Assembly: GCA_017412265.1 (NCBI GenBank)
Contig: JAFPYK010000150.1
Span: 1 to 14,261 of the forward strand
Direction: 5' to 3'
Origin: Lachnospiraceae bacterium
GTDB taxonomy: Bacteria > Bacillota > Clostridia > Lachnospirales > Lachnospiraceae
Length of the DNA stretch: 14,261 nt
In this document: positions 7,452 through 13,761 of the stretch, in pieces
How the letters are laid out: the number at the start of each line of letters is the position of its first letter
Numbering within the stretch: position 1 is the stretch's first letter
Notes under the pieces: model-generated
The model's input: only the letters and a program-made list of their open reading frames with translations
What the model was told of the DNA's origin: nothing
The model's database searches: none
Position numbers and translations under genes: made by a program

Positions 7452-7760
7452 ATGTACGCGATTATTGCAACCGGAGGGAAGCAGTATAAAGTAGCGGAGG
7501 GCGAAACCATTCGAGTTGAGAAGCTTGGCGTGGAAGCAGGCGAGACAGTGACCTTTGACCAGGTACTGTTTGTCGGCGGCGACGATGTGAAGGTCGGAAG
7601 CCCCGTTGTTGAAGGTGCTACCGTAACCGGAACCGCTGTGAAGGACGGAAAGGCGAAGAAAGTCGTTGTTTACCGTTACAAACCCAAGACCGGCTATCAC
7701 AAGAAGAACGGTCACAGACAGGCTTACACCGAGGTTAAGATCGAGAAGATCAACGCTTAA
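7452..7760 (+). CDS. rplU: 50S ribosomal protein L21
   Basis: A 102-residue L21, the normal length, which binds 23S rRNA in the large subunit. It begins MYAIIATGGKQYKVAEGE, the conserved bL21 start, and ends with the signature GYHKKNGHRQAYTEVKI. The ATG at 7452 has GGAGG upstream at the proper distance. It is first in the rplU-prp-rpmA unit, behind a clear promoter and a leader that may provide feedback control. It is separated from prp by 17 bases. Confidence 0.97.
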   Translation: MYAIIATGGKQYKVAEGETIRVEKLGVEAGETVTFDQVLFVGGDDVKVGSPVVEGATVTGTAVKDGKAKKVVVYRYKPKTGYHKKNGHRQAYTEVKIEKINA

Positions 7761-7777
7761 CCGGAAGAGGTGATGTA

Positions 7778-8104
7778 ATGATAAGTGTCACACTTCAGTA
7801 CAGCGGCGGCGTTCCGGTCGGATTTCGGTGCACCGGTCATGCGGAGTACGCGGATCCCGGAAGCGACATTGTCTGTTCGGCGGTGTCGGTGCTTATCATC
7901 AATACGATGAACTCCATCGAAGCTTACACGGATGCCGTGTTTGAGCAGCAGGTGGACGATGAGACAGAATCGGGCGGGGTATGCTTCCTGTTGACGAAGC
8001 CCACGCCGGAAGCGGTTCTTCTCATGAAATCCCTGGTTCTCGGCTTGTCGCAGATCCGGGAAGAGTATGAAGAATTTATATCAGTTGCACTCGAGGAGGT
8101 GTAA
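7778..8104 (+). CDS. prp: Ribosomal-processing cysteine protease Prp
   Basis: A small cysteine protease (108 residues) that removes the N-terminal extension of ribosomal protein L27, a step described in Staphylococcus aureus. The catalytic pair is visible: H21 in the TGHAEYA motif and C33 in SDIVCSAVS, close to the His22 and Cys34 reported for the S. aureus enzyme. The AGAGGTGAT stretch at 7766-7774 supports the ATG at 7778. It lies between its operon partner rplU and its substrate gene rpmA, whose start is only three bases after its stop. The name YsxB is used in Bacillus. The call is firm because the L27 next door carries the matching cleavage motif. Confidence 0.95.
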   Translation: MISVTLQYSGGVPVGFRCTGHAEYADPGSDIVCSAVSVLIINTMNSIEAYTDAVFEQQVDDETESGGVCFLLTKPTPEAVLLMKSLVLGLSQIREEYEEFISVALEEV

Positions 8105-8107
8105 GAG

Positions 8108-8395
8108 ATGCTTAAGATGAACCTTCAGATGTTCGCTCATAAGAAGGGTGTTGGTTCTACCAAGAACAACCGCGACTCCGAGTCCAAGAGACTGGGTGCC
8201 AAGAGAGCGGACGGCCAGTTCGTACTGGCAGGTAACATTCTGTACAGACAGCGCGGTACCAAGATTCATCCCGGCCTGAACGTTGGCCGCGGCGGAGATG
8301 ATACCCTGTTTGCTAAGGTTGACGGCGTAGTTCGTTTCGAGAGAAAGGGCCGTTACTTAAAGCAGGCTTCTGTTTATCCGGTGGATGCAGAATAA
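8108..8395 (+). CDS. rpmA: 50S ribosomal protein L27, with Prp-cleaved N-terminal extension
   Basis: A 95-residue L27 that reaches toward the peptidyl-transferase centre with its N terminus. It begins MLKMNLQMFAHKKGVGSTKN. The mature protein should start at HKKG after cleavage following LQMFA, which matches the LQFFA-type Prp site of Firmicutes L27. AGGAGG at 8094-8099, eight bases away, supports the ATG at 8108. A second ATG at 8117 lacks good spacing. A strong terminator follows at once, closing the rplU operon. The prp gene immediately upstream provides the processing enzyme. Confidence 0.97.
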   Translation: MLKMNLQMFAHKKGVGSTKNNRDSESKRLGAKRADGQFVLAGNILYRQRGTKIHPGLNVGRGGDDTLFAKVDGVVRFERKGRYLKQASVYPVDAE

Positions 8396-8409
8396 GATGT
8401 GATCCCATG

Positions 8410-8443
8410 AGTCCCACGCACGCTGTGTGTGGGACTTTTTCTT
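8410..8443 (+). terminator. Rho-independent terminator after rpmA
   Basis: An 11-bp stem, AGTCCCACGCA (8410-8420) with TGTGTGGGACT (8426-8436) and one G-T pair, has loop CGCTG and is followed by TTTTTCTT. It begins 14 bases after the rpmA stop and separates the ribosomal-protein unit from obgE. Confidence 0.93.
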
Positions 8444-8507
8444 CCCTGAGGGCCGGTTTTCCGGCGGTTCGGGGTATGATTCGAGTTAGAAAGTGCAGGT
8501 GACCCAT

Positions 8508-9797
8508 ATGTTTGCGGACAGAGCGAAAATCATCATCCGCTCCGGCAACGGAGGCGACGGCCATGTGAGTTTCCGCAGGGAGCTCTTTGTCGCGGCCGGC
8601 GGCCCCGACGGCGGGGACGGCGGAAGAGGCGGCGATCTGATCTTCGAAGTTGATCGGGGTCTGAATACGTTAAATGAATACCGGCACCGCAGGAAATACG
8701 CCGCATCCAACGGCGAGCCCGGCGGCAAGAGGCGCTGCCACGGCGCGGACGGCGAGGACCTGGTCCTGCGCGTCCCGGAGGGAACGATCGTCCGTGAGGT
8801 TTCCACGGGCAAGGTCATCGTGGACATGTCCCACGAGAACCAGCGCGTGGTTGTCTTGAAGGGCGGAAGAGGCGGCAAGGGCAATATGCATTATGCCACT
8901 GCCACGATGCAGGTCCCGAAGTATGCCCAGCCCGGACAGCCCGGCATTGAGCTTGAGGTCAGCCTGGAGCTGAAGGTCATCGCGGACGTCGGCCTGGTCG
9001 GCTTCCCGAATGTGGGCAAGTCCACGTTCCTGTCGGTTGTCTCCAACGCACGCCCGAAGATCGCGAACTATCATTTTACCACACTGAATCCCAATCTCGG
9101 CGTGGTGGACTTAGAGGGCGCGGACGGATTTGTGATCGCTGACATTCCCGGCCTGATCGAGGGCGCATCGGAGGGTGTGGGCCTCGGGCATGAGTTCCTG
9201 CGCCACATTGAACGAACCAAGGTCATCATCCATATGGTGGATGCCGCGTCGACGGAGGGCCGTGATCCGATCAATGATATCAAGGCCATCAACGAGGAGC
9301 TGTCTTCTTATGACCCGGCACTCCTTGAGAAGCCCCAGGTGATCGCCGCGAACAAGTGCGACGTCTTCTACGGCAGCGAGGAGGATACGGTGATCTCCCT
9401 GCTGCGGGAGGAGTTCGAGCCGCAGGGGATCCAGGTCTATCCGATCTCTGCCGTGACCGGCAGAGGTGTGCGCGAGCTTCTCTATCATGTGCGTTCCCTG
9501 TTGGATACACTGCCGCAGGAGCCGGTCATGTATGAGCCGGAATTCGATCCGGCAGAGCTGGCTGCGGCGGGAGATGAGCCGATCGAGATCGAGAAGGTAG
9601 AAGAGCACGTCTTCCGTGTGGAAGGCCCCCGTGTCGAGCGGATGCTTGGCTACACCAACATCGACGACGAGAAGGGCTTCGAATTCTTCCAGAAGTTCAT
9701 GCGGGAGAATGAGGTTTATGACCGGCTGGAAGAGCTCGGCATTGAAGAAGGCGATACCGTACGTCTGTACGGTCTGGAATTTGATTATTACAGATAA
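8508..9797 (+). CDS. obgE: GTPase ObgE/CgtA
   Basis: An essential GTPase of 50S subunit assembly and stress signalling. The 429-residue product has all three domains. The glycine-rich Obg fold (1-158) contains GGDGG repeats. The G domain has G1 GFPNVGKS (165-172), switch threonines 191-192, DIPG (212-215), NKCD (282-285) and SAV (314-316). The C-terminal OCT domain covers about residues 360-429. I chose the ATG at 8508 because MFADRAKI is the conserved start and AGGTGA (8497-8502) lies five bases upstream. In-frame GTGs at 8493 and 8499 would destroy that ribosome-binding site. A -10-like TATGAT at 8475-8480 has no good -35, so the promoter is uncertain. It is the first gene after the rpmA terminator. 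Confidence 0.97.
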   Translation: MFADRAKIIIRSGNGGDGHVSFRRELFVAAGGPDGGDGGRGGDLIFEVDRGLNTLNEYRHRRKYAASNGEPGGKRRCHGADGEDLVLRVPEGTIVREVSTGKVIVDMSHENQRVVVLKGGRGGKGNMHYATATMQVPKYAQPGQPGIELEVSLELKVIADVGLVGFPNVGKSTFLSVVSNARPKIANYHFTTLNPNLGVVDLEGADGFVIADIPGLIEGASEGVGLGHEFLRHIERTKVIIHMVDAASTEGRDPINDIKAINEELSSYDPALLEKPQVIAANKCDVFYGSEEDTVISLLREEFEPQGIQVYPISAVTGRGVRELLYHVRSLLDTLPQEPVMYEPEFDPAELAAAGDEPIEIEKVEEHVFRVEGPRVERMLGYTNIDDEKGFEFFQKFMRENEVYDRLEELGIEEGDTVRLYGLEFDYYR

Positions 9798-9807
9798 CGA
9801 ATAACGT

Positions 9808-9836
9808 TTGATTCCTGAGGAAAGATTCGTTACAAT
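9808..9836 (+). promoter_or_regulatory. Internal promoter before yhbY
   Basis: TTGATT (9808-9813) and TACAAT (9831-9836) are 17 bp apart. The expected start near 9843 is only about six bases before the yhbY ATG and downstream of its GAGG ribosome-binding site (9838-9841). It might therefore give near-leaderless yhbY mRNA or mainly serve nadD onward. Confidence 0.55.
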
Positions 9837-9848
9837 TGAGGTAGAAGA

Positions 9849-10145
9849 ATGACGACGAAACAAAGAGCATTCCTGAAGGGCCTTGCGATGAATATCGACC
9901 CGGTATTCCGCATCGGCAAGGACAGTATCTCGCCGGAGCTGACCGAGGGCGTCCGCCAGGCGCTGGAGGCGCGGGAACTGGTCAAGATCGCGGTGCTTCA
10001 GAACTGTCTGGATGACCCGCGGGAGCTTGCCGCAGTGCTGGCCGGGAGGACCAAGTCCGAGGTCGTGCAGGTCATCGGCAAGAAGATTGTATTATATAAG
10101 CCCAATCCGGATCCGGCGAAGCGCAGGATCGAGCTGCCGGGCTGA
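9849..10145 (+). CDS. yhbY: YhbY-type CRM-domain RNA-binding protein
   Basis: A 98-residue single CRM-domain protein of the YhbY/YqeI family, linked to 50S precursor ribosomes. The start MTTKQRAFLKGLAMNIDPVF and the RIGKDSIS loop (in the place of the family's GxxG-type RNA-binding loop) identify it, as does ending with VIGKKIVLYKPN, typical of the family. GAGG at 9838-9841, seven bases before the ATG, serves transcripts coming from obgE. A promoter directly upstream is predicted. Its position between obgE and nadD matches the usual Firmicutes order. It ends 41 bases before nadD. Confidence 0.93.
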   Translation: MTTKQRAFLKGLAMNIDPVFRIGKDSISPELTEGVRQALEARELVKIAVLQNCLDDPRELAAVLAGRTKSEVVQVIGKKIVLYKPNPDPAKRRIELPG

Positions 10146-10186
10146 AGAAGGAGAGTGCTTAAGGCACCGGAAGGAGGAGATGCGTC

Positions 10187-10801
10187 ATGCGGATCGGAAT
10201 CATGGGAGGAACCTTTAATCCCATTCATCTGGGCCACCTGATCCTGGCAGAGAACGCTTACCGCCAGCTGGACCTGGACGTGGTGTGGTTCATGCCTTCC
10301 GGCAAGCCGCCGCACAAGCCCAACACCGAGATTCTTCCCAACGAAGACCGGGTGCATATGGTGGAGCTTGCCATCGAGGGTACTCCCTATTTTGAGCTGT
10401 CGCTCCTGGAGATCGACCGGCAAGGCATCACTTATACGGTCGACACCCTGGAGTATCTGACGAAGACCCGCCCGGAGGATCAGTTCTTCTTCCTGGCCGG
10501 GGCGGACTCTCTGTATCAGTTTGAAACCTGGCGTGAGCCCGCGCGCATCCTTTCGATGTGTCATTTTGCCGCGGCGCGCAGAGATTCGGTGATCTACGCC
10601 GATATTGAGGCGCAGGCGGCTTATCTGCGGGAGAAGTATCAGGCGGAAGTCAGCCTGATCAACATCCCCGAGATCGATATCTCTTCCTCGAACATCCGTG
10701 AGAGGATCAAGAGCGGAGATACGATTCATTTTCTGGTCCCCCGGACCGTGGAAGAATATCTGGCCGAACATCGGTCATATCTGGAGGAACTGAATGATTG
10801 A
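10187..10801 (+). CDS. nadD: Nicotinate-nucleotide adenylyltransferase NadD
   Basis: Transfers AMP from ATP to nicotinic acid mononucleotide in NAD synthesis (EC 2.7.7.18). The 204-residue length is typical. The nucleotidyltransferase motif GGTFNPIHLGHL (7-18) includes H14 and H17 of HxGH. ISSSNIR (165-171) is the second ATP-binding signature, and GADSLYQFETW (105-115) is characteristic of NadD. AGGAGG (10172-10177), nine bases upstream, supports the ATG. The gene overlaps yqeK by eight bases, as often seen for this pair. It acts in the cytoplasm. Confidence 0.97.
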   Translation: MRIGIMGGTFNPIHLGHLILAENAYRQLDLDVVWFMPSGKPPHKPNTEILPNEDRVHMVELAIEGTPYFELSLLEIDRQGITYTVDTLEYLTKTRPEDQFFFLAGADSLYQFETWREPARILSMCHFAAARRDSVIYADIEAQAAYLREKYQAEVSLINIPEIDISSSNIRERIKSGDTIHFLVPRTVEEYLAEHRSYLEELND

Positions 10802-11387
10802 CAGCAAGGAACTGCAGAAGAAGGTGCGCAAAGCCGTCTCTGACAAGCGCTTCGAGCATATTATCGGCGTGAAGGACACGGCAGCCTGCCTGGCCATGCG
10901 TTACGGCGCGGACTTCGATTCCGCGGTGATCGCCGGGCTTCTGCACGATTACTGCAAGCCGCTTTCGGACAAGGAGATGCTCTCGCAGGCGAAGCGGCGG
11001 CATCTGCCGGTCAGCCGCACGGAGCAGGAGCATCCTTATCTGCTTCACGGCAAGCTGGCCGCAGCTTATGGGCGGGAGAAGTTTGAGATTCATGACGAGG
11101 ACATTCTGGGCGCCGTCACGTGGCACACCACCGGCAAGCCCGACATGTCGCTTCTGGAGATGATTCTGTTCACCGCGGACTACATCGAGCCGAACCGCAA
11201 GATGATTCCGGGGATGGAGCAGATCCGTGAGATGGCTTTTGTCGATCTGGAAGAGACGGTTTATATGATTTTGAAGAATACCCTCCGTTATCTGGAGGAA
11301 ACCGTCGACCCTTCCGGCATCGATCAGCACACTTACGAGACATTCGATTTTTATAATGAGATCCATCTGCGCAAGAAAGGAGATTGA
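10794..11387 (+). CDS. yqeK: YqeK-type HD-domain diadenosine tetraphosphatase
   Basis: An HD-superfamily hydrolase of 197 residues. Proteins of this family hydrolyse Ap4A to ADP in Gram-positives. Metal ligands are visible: H22 (RFEHIIG), H51-D52 (LLHDYCK), H85 (YLLHGK), H111 (WHTTG) and D129 (FTADYIEPNR). The ATG at 10794 lies inside the end of nadD and has GGAGG (10783-10787) six bases upstream, so the two are coupled. It ends three bases before rsfS. The nadD-yqeK-rsfS order is a standard Firmicutes cluster, which supports the call over other HD proteins. Confidence 0.94.
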   Translation: MIDSKELQKKVRKAVSDKRFEHIIGVKDTAACLAMRYGADFDSAVIAGLLHDYCKPLSDKEMLSQAKRRHLPVSRTEQEHPYLLHGKLAAAYGREKFEIHDEDILGAVTWHTTGKPDMSLLEMILFTADYIEPNRKMIPGMEQIREMAFVDLEETVYMILKNTLRYLEETVDPSGIDQHTYETFDFYNEIHLRKKGD

Positions 11388-11390
11388 TTT

Positions 11391-11738
11391 ATGGAGACCA
11401 GAGATCAGGTCAAGCTGATTTACAACGCACTTGCAGACAAGAAGGCGGAGGATATCCGTATCATCGAGATCGGAGATATCTCTGTGATCGCAGATTACTT
11501 CGTGATTGCCAACGGTACCAACCCGAACCAGGTCAGCGCCCTCGTCGACAGCGTGGAGCAGGAGCTGGCGAAGATCGACGTGATGCCGAAGCGGATCGAG
11601 GGCATCGGCAATGCCAGCTGGGTCCTGATGGACTACGGCGACATCATCATCCACATCTTCTCGAAGGAAGACCGTGCTTTCTATGATCTGGAGCGCATCT
11701 GGCGCGACGGCAAGACCGTGTCCGGCGAGGACCTTTGA
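11391..11738 (+). CDS. rsfS: Ribosomal silencing factor RsfS
   Basis: A 115-residue RsfS/YbeB/Iojap protein. It binds uL14 on the large subunit and blocks subunit joining when growth slows. Recognisable blocks are IRIIEIGDISVIADYFVIA (about residues 22-40), the conserved SWVLMDYGDIIIHIF (about 76-90) and YDLERIW (97-103). AAAGGAG (11376-11382) with eight-base spacing fixes the ATG at 11391. It is the last gene of the obgE-to-rsfS run. No terminator is visible before the lexA promoter, so some readthrough into lexA is possible. Confidence 0.96.
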   Translation: METRDQVKLIYNALADKKAEDIRIIEIGDISVIADYFVIANGTNPNQVSALVDSVEQELAKIDVMPKRIEGIGNASWVLMDYGDIIIHIFSKEDRAFYDLERIWRDGKTVSGEDL

Positions 11739-11752
11739 TCCTTCATTTCATT

Positions 11753-11766
11753 CGAACAAATGTTTG
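11753..11766 (+). promoter_or_regulatory. LexA operator (SOS box) at the lexA promoter
   Basis: CGAACAAATGTTTG is an exact match to the Bacillus-type SOS consensus CGAACRNRYGTTYG. It overlaps the first three bases of the -35 hexamer, so bound LexA would block RNA polymerase and autoregulate lexA. Confidence 0.92.
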
Positions 11767-11792
11767 ACTTGTGCCTTTTGTTATGATATACT
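11764..11792 (+). promoter_or_regulatory. lexA promoter
   Basis: TTGACT (11764-11769) and TATACT (11787-11792) are 17 bp apart, a near-consensus sigma-A promoter. The predicted start near 11799 gives a leader of about 20 nt. Confidence 0.85.
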
Positions 11793-11802
11793 GTTCTAAA
11801 AT

Positions 11803-11816
11803 CGAACGGAGGTTCT
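11803..11816 (+). promoter_or_regulatory. Possible second, weak LexA box over the lexA ribosome-binding site
   Basis: CGAACGGAGGTTCT agrees with CGAACRNRYGTTYG at 12 of 14 positions, with the correct CGAAC-4-GTT spacing. It includes the GGAGG ribosome-binding site (11808-11812). The two mismatches make binding uncertain. Confidence 0.4.
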
Positions 11817-11819
11817 GTT

Positions 11820-12440
11820 ATGGCACAAGGGAAATTGACTGCGAAGCAAAGAGAAGTCCTGGACTATATCAAACAGTGTACGGCGCAGAGAGGGTATCCG
11901 CCCGCGGTGCGCGAGATCTGCCAGGCGGTCGGCCTGAAGTCCACATCCTCCGTGCATTCTCATCTGGAATCGCTGGAGCGGGCCGGATATATCCGCAGAG
12001 ATCCCACGAAGCCCCGTGCGATTGAGATCTGCGAGCCCGACGACCTGCCGTTCCGGCCGCAGAACTTCATTCCGGTTCCGATTGTCGGCACTGTGACGGC
12101 CGGAGAGCCGATTCTCGCCGTGGAGAATATCGAGGGTTATTTCCCGATGCTTCCGGAGAACCTGCCGCATGAAGACGTTTTCATGCTCAAGGTCCGGGGC
12201 GAGAGTATGATCAACGCCGGTATCTTCAGCGGGGATTACGTAATTGTGGAACAGACGCCTTCGGCGCAGAACGGTGATATGGTTGTCGCTATGGTCGATG
12301 ATTCCGCCACCGTGAAGACCTTCTACAAGGAGAAGGATCATATCCGGCTGCAGCCGGAGAACGATACGATGGACCCGATCCTGGTGCCGGATGTCACCAT
12401 TCTCGGCAAGGTGGTCGGTCTCTACCGGAATTACCGCTGA
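11820..12440 (+). CDS. lexA: SOS repressor LexA
   Basis: The repressor of the DNA-damage response, which self-cleaves when RecA is activated. The 206-residue protein has an N-terminal winged helix-turn-helix (about residues 5-65; recognition helix near STSSVHSHLESL) and a C-terminal S24 peptidase domain. The cleavage site A94-G95 (TVTAGEP), catalytic S129 (VRGESM) and K166 (ATVKTF) are all present, so autocleavage should be normal. GGAGG (11808-11812), seven bases upstream, supports the ATG. It is controlled by a perfect SOS box on its own promoter. It converges on the recombinase gene and shares a bidirectional terminator with it. Confidence 0.97.
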   Translation: MAQGKLTAKQREVLDYIKQCTAQRGYPPAVREICQAVGLKSTSSVHSHLESLERAGYIRRDPTKPRAIEICEPDDLPFRPQNFIPVPIVGTVTAGEPILAVENIEGYFPMLPENLPHEDVFMLKVRGESMINAGIFSGDYVIVEQTPSAQNGDMVVAMVDDSATVKTFYKEKDHIRLQPENDTMDPILVPDVTILGKVVGLYRNYR

Positions 12441-12486
12441 GCGTGTGATTTGGCCGTTTACGGCAGGAGAGTACTATAGAAGAGTA

Positions 12487-12520
12487 AAAGGAAGAGTGAC
12501 GGATTCACTCTTCCTTTCTT
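12487..12520. terminator. Bidirectional terminator between lexA and the recombinase gene
   Basis: A perfect 13-bp stem, AAAGGAAGAGTGA (12487-12499) with its complement at 12505-12517, has a five-base loop CGGAT. It is followed by CTT on the plus strand, and the T-rich flank continues on the minus strand (TTTTACTCT). It can end lexA transcripts from one side and recombinase transcripts from the other. The recombinase stop codon (12505-12507) lies inside the stem. Confidence 0.85.
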
Positions 12521-13554
12521 AATATGACCTTATTTGCTGCGCTCCGCCTGCGGTCTTCCTCAAGCGCTGCGTAGTGTTTTCGCGTGGTATTTACGTCCTT
12601 GTGGCCCAGAACATCCGCAACCAGATAGATATCGCCGGTCGCCCGGTACAGATTCGTTCCGTAAGTGGAGCGGAGTTTGTGCGGGGTTATTTTTTTGAGC
12701 GATGTGACCAGCTGGGCATACTTTTTGACCATTTTTTCTACGGAGCGGACGTTCATTCGCTTGTTCTGCAGAGACAGGAACAGTGCGTCTTCATGGCCGG
12801 CACAAGGCACGGTTTTTTCGCGTTCGACGAGATAATTCTCCAGGGTTTCCCGGACTTCGTCGCCGAAATAAACCACGGCCTCATAACCGCCTTTGCGGCG
12901 GATTTTGATGCCATTGTTGTTAAAATCAACATCGTTGATGTCCAGGCCGACGCATTCCGATACACGGATGCCGGTTCCCAGAAGCAATGTCATCATCGCC
13001 AGATCTCGAACTTTTGTTCGATTGTGGAAGGCCCGCTGGCGATCCGTCAGGTTTTCGCCGGATTCGACCTCGTCCAGGAGCCTGGCCACTTCATCGATGT
13101 CCAGCCGTACGATTTCCTTCTGGTGCAGCTTGGGAATGTCCACCAGGACCGCAGGATTGGTCTTAACGCGTTCTTTTTTGTAGAAATAGTTATAAAAGCT
13201 TCGCAGAGCGATCAGTTTGCGTTTCTTGGCCTGTTCATCGTTCGTGAATTCCTTGCCGTCCTTGACGTAATAATTCAGCCAGGATAAGTATTCCTCAATG
13301 TCCACGGCTTTGATCTGGTCGAGGATATCGATCGGCCAGTCGGGGATCGGTTTATCCTTCAGGTAAGAATTCTGTTCCTGCAGGAAGTGAAAAAAGATTC
13401 CCAGGTCAAATGCATATGCAATGCGTGTCCTGGAAGAAGTCGTCGGTTCAATGCCGCGGAAAAACTCCGAAGAGAACTTCGGAAGCTCGCGGATCATTTC
13501 CCGCAGATGTTTCTCGTTATTGATATTGACCTGGTCGTGATAATTGCGGTCCAT
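12505..13554 (-). CDS. XerS-like tyrosine recombinase
   Basis: A 349-residue tyrosine recombinase with an N-terminal SAM-like DNA-binding domain (about residues 25-130) and a complete catalytic domain. R197 (GTGIRVSE), K221 (RRKGG), H292 and R295 (TPHKLRSTYG), H318 (LGHKD) and the nucleophile Y328 (RKHYAAL) are all present. Length, the LPKFSSEFF start, the NRTKVRDLAMMTLLL block and SVEKMVKKYA resemble from memory the streptococcal single recombinase XerS more than XerC/XerD or phage integrases. That points to a site-specific chromosome function, though an element integrase remains possible. I chose the ATG at 13554 because GAGGTG (13569-13564) lies nine bases upstream; a GTG at 13566 would overlap that site. 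Its promoter, a 5' hairpin and an 11-6-11 inverted repeat lie just upstream. It is more AT-rich than the housekeeping genes. Confidence 0.9.
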   Translation of the reverse strand: MDRNYHDQVNINNEKHLREMIRELPKFSSEFFRGIEPTTSSRTRIAYAFDLGIFFHFLQEQNSYLKDKPIPDWPIDILDQIKAVDIEEYLSWLNYYVKDGKEFTNDEQAKKRKLIALRSFYNYFYKKERVKTNPAVLVDIPKLHQKEIVRLDIDEVARLLDEVESGENLTDRQRAFHNRTKVRDLAMMTLLLGTGIRVSECVGLDINDVDFNNNGIKIRRKGGYEAVVYFGDEVRETLENYLVEREKTVPCAGHEDALFLSLQNKRMNVRSVEKMVKKYAQLVTSLKKITPHKLRSTYGTNLYRATGDIYLVADVLGHKDVNTTRKHYAALEEDRRRSAANKVILRKEE

Positions 13555-13599
13555 GGAAGATAACACCTCAAATCTGTGTCGGAATGTGTCGGTTCCCTG

Positions 13600-13635
13600 A
13601 AAAAGGAAAAAGCACCTCGGGATGCCCCGGGATGC
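13600..13635 (-). terminator. Terminator-like hairpin at the 5' end of the recombinase mRNA
   Basis: On the minus strand 13635-13612 folds as GCATC paired with GGTGC, then one mismatch, then CGGG paired with CCCG around a GCAT loop. It is followed by TTTTTCCTTTTT (13611-13600). The plus-strand copy is built from a 10-bp tandem repeat, CGGGATGCCC, one and nine-tenths copies (13618-13636). It begins at or within a few bases of the predicted start, so it could attenuate, protect the mRNA end, or stop readthrough from blaI. Confidence 0.5.
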
Positions 13636-13639
13636 CTAT

Positions 13640-13668
13640 ATTATAGCATATCGCTTCCAAATTGTCAC
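13640..13668 (-). promoter_or_regulatory. Promoter of the recombinase gene
   Basis: On the minus strand the -35 is GTGACA (13668-13663) and the -10 is TATAAT (13645-13640), with 17 bp between them. An extended -10 TG (13648-13647) is also present. The predicted start near 13633 gives a leader of about 80 nt. Confidence 0.75.
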
Positions 13669-13672
13669 TATC

Positions 13673-13700
13673 TATTCGTTAAACTTGTGTTTTGCGAATA
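13673..13700. repeat. 11-6-11 imperfect inverted repeat, candidate Xer/dif-like site
   Basis: Arms TATTCGTTAAA (13673-13683) and TTTTGCGAATA (13690-13700) flank the six-base centre CTTGTG. The second arm's complement is TATTCGCAAAA, so 9 of 11 positions match. The layout equals that of Xer core sites, and it lies about 120 bp upstream of the XerS-like gene. It does not match the usual Firmicutes dif consensus, so a regulator operator is the alternative. Confidence 0.4.
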
Positions 13701-13708
13701 AATATGTA

Positions 13709-13760
13709 CGGACTGCCCTGTCTCATGCCGCGATCAAACGGCCATACTCAGTGCAGTCCG
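13709..13760 (-). terminator. Large hairpin directly after the blaI-type gene
   Basis: Perfect 8-bp arms CGGACTGC (13709-13716) and GCAGTCCG (13753-13760) enclose 36 bases that contain a smaller GCCG/CGGC hairpin (13727-13742). It begins one base past the stop codon of the regulator. The following minus-strand bases (TACATATTTATT) are AT-rich but not a clean T run, so it is a weak terminator or a structured 3' end. Confidence 0.4.
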
Positions 13761-13761
13761 G

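Noticed and set aside
8475..8480. TATGAT as a promoter for obgE
   Set aside because: No acceptable -35 lies 15-19 bp upstream, so I did not list it as a promoter.
8493..8507. Earlier GTG starts for obgE
   Set aside because: MFADRAKI is the conserved start, and AGGTGA at 8497-8502 would fall inside the coding region if an earlier start were used.
10707..11654. Long minus-strand open frame (315 codons) across yqeK and rsfS
   Set aside because: It lies opposite two well-conserved genes in a co-directional operon; its length follows from GC-rich codon bias.
12574..13287. Long plus-strand open frame (237 codons) opposite the recombinase
   Set aside because: It is antisense to a gene with a complete catalytic set, has no ribosome-binding site and no recognisable motif.
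13618..13636. Short repeat as part of a CRISPR array
   Set aside because: Only two adjacent copies of about 10 bp with no spacer; it forms a leader hairpin instead.
13673..13700. LexA box near the recombinase promoter
   Set aside because: The repeat has TTCG/CGAA arms but lacks the CGAAC-4-GTTCG spacing and sequence.
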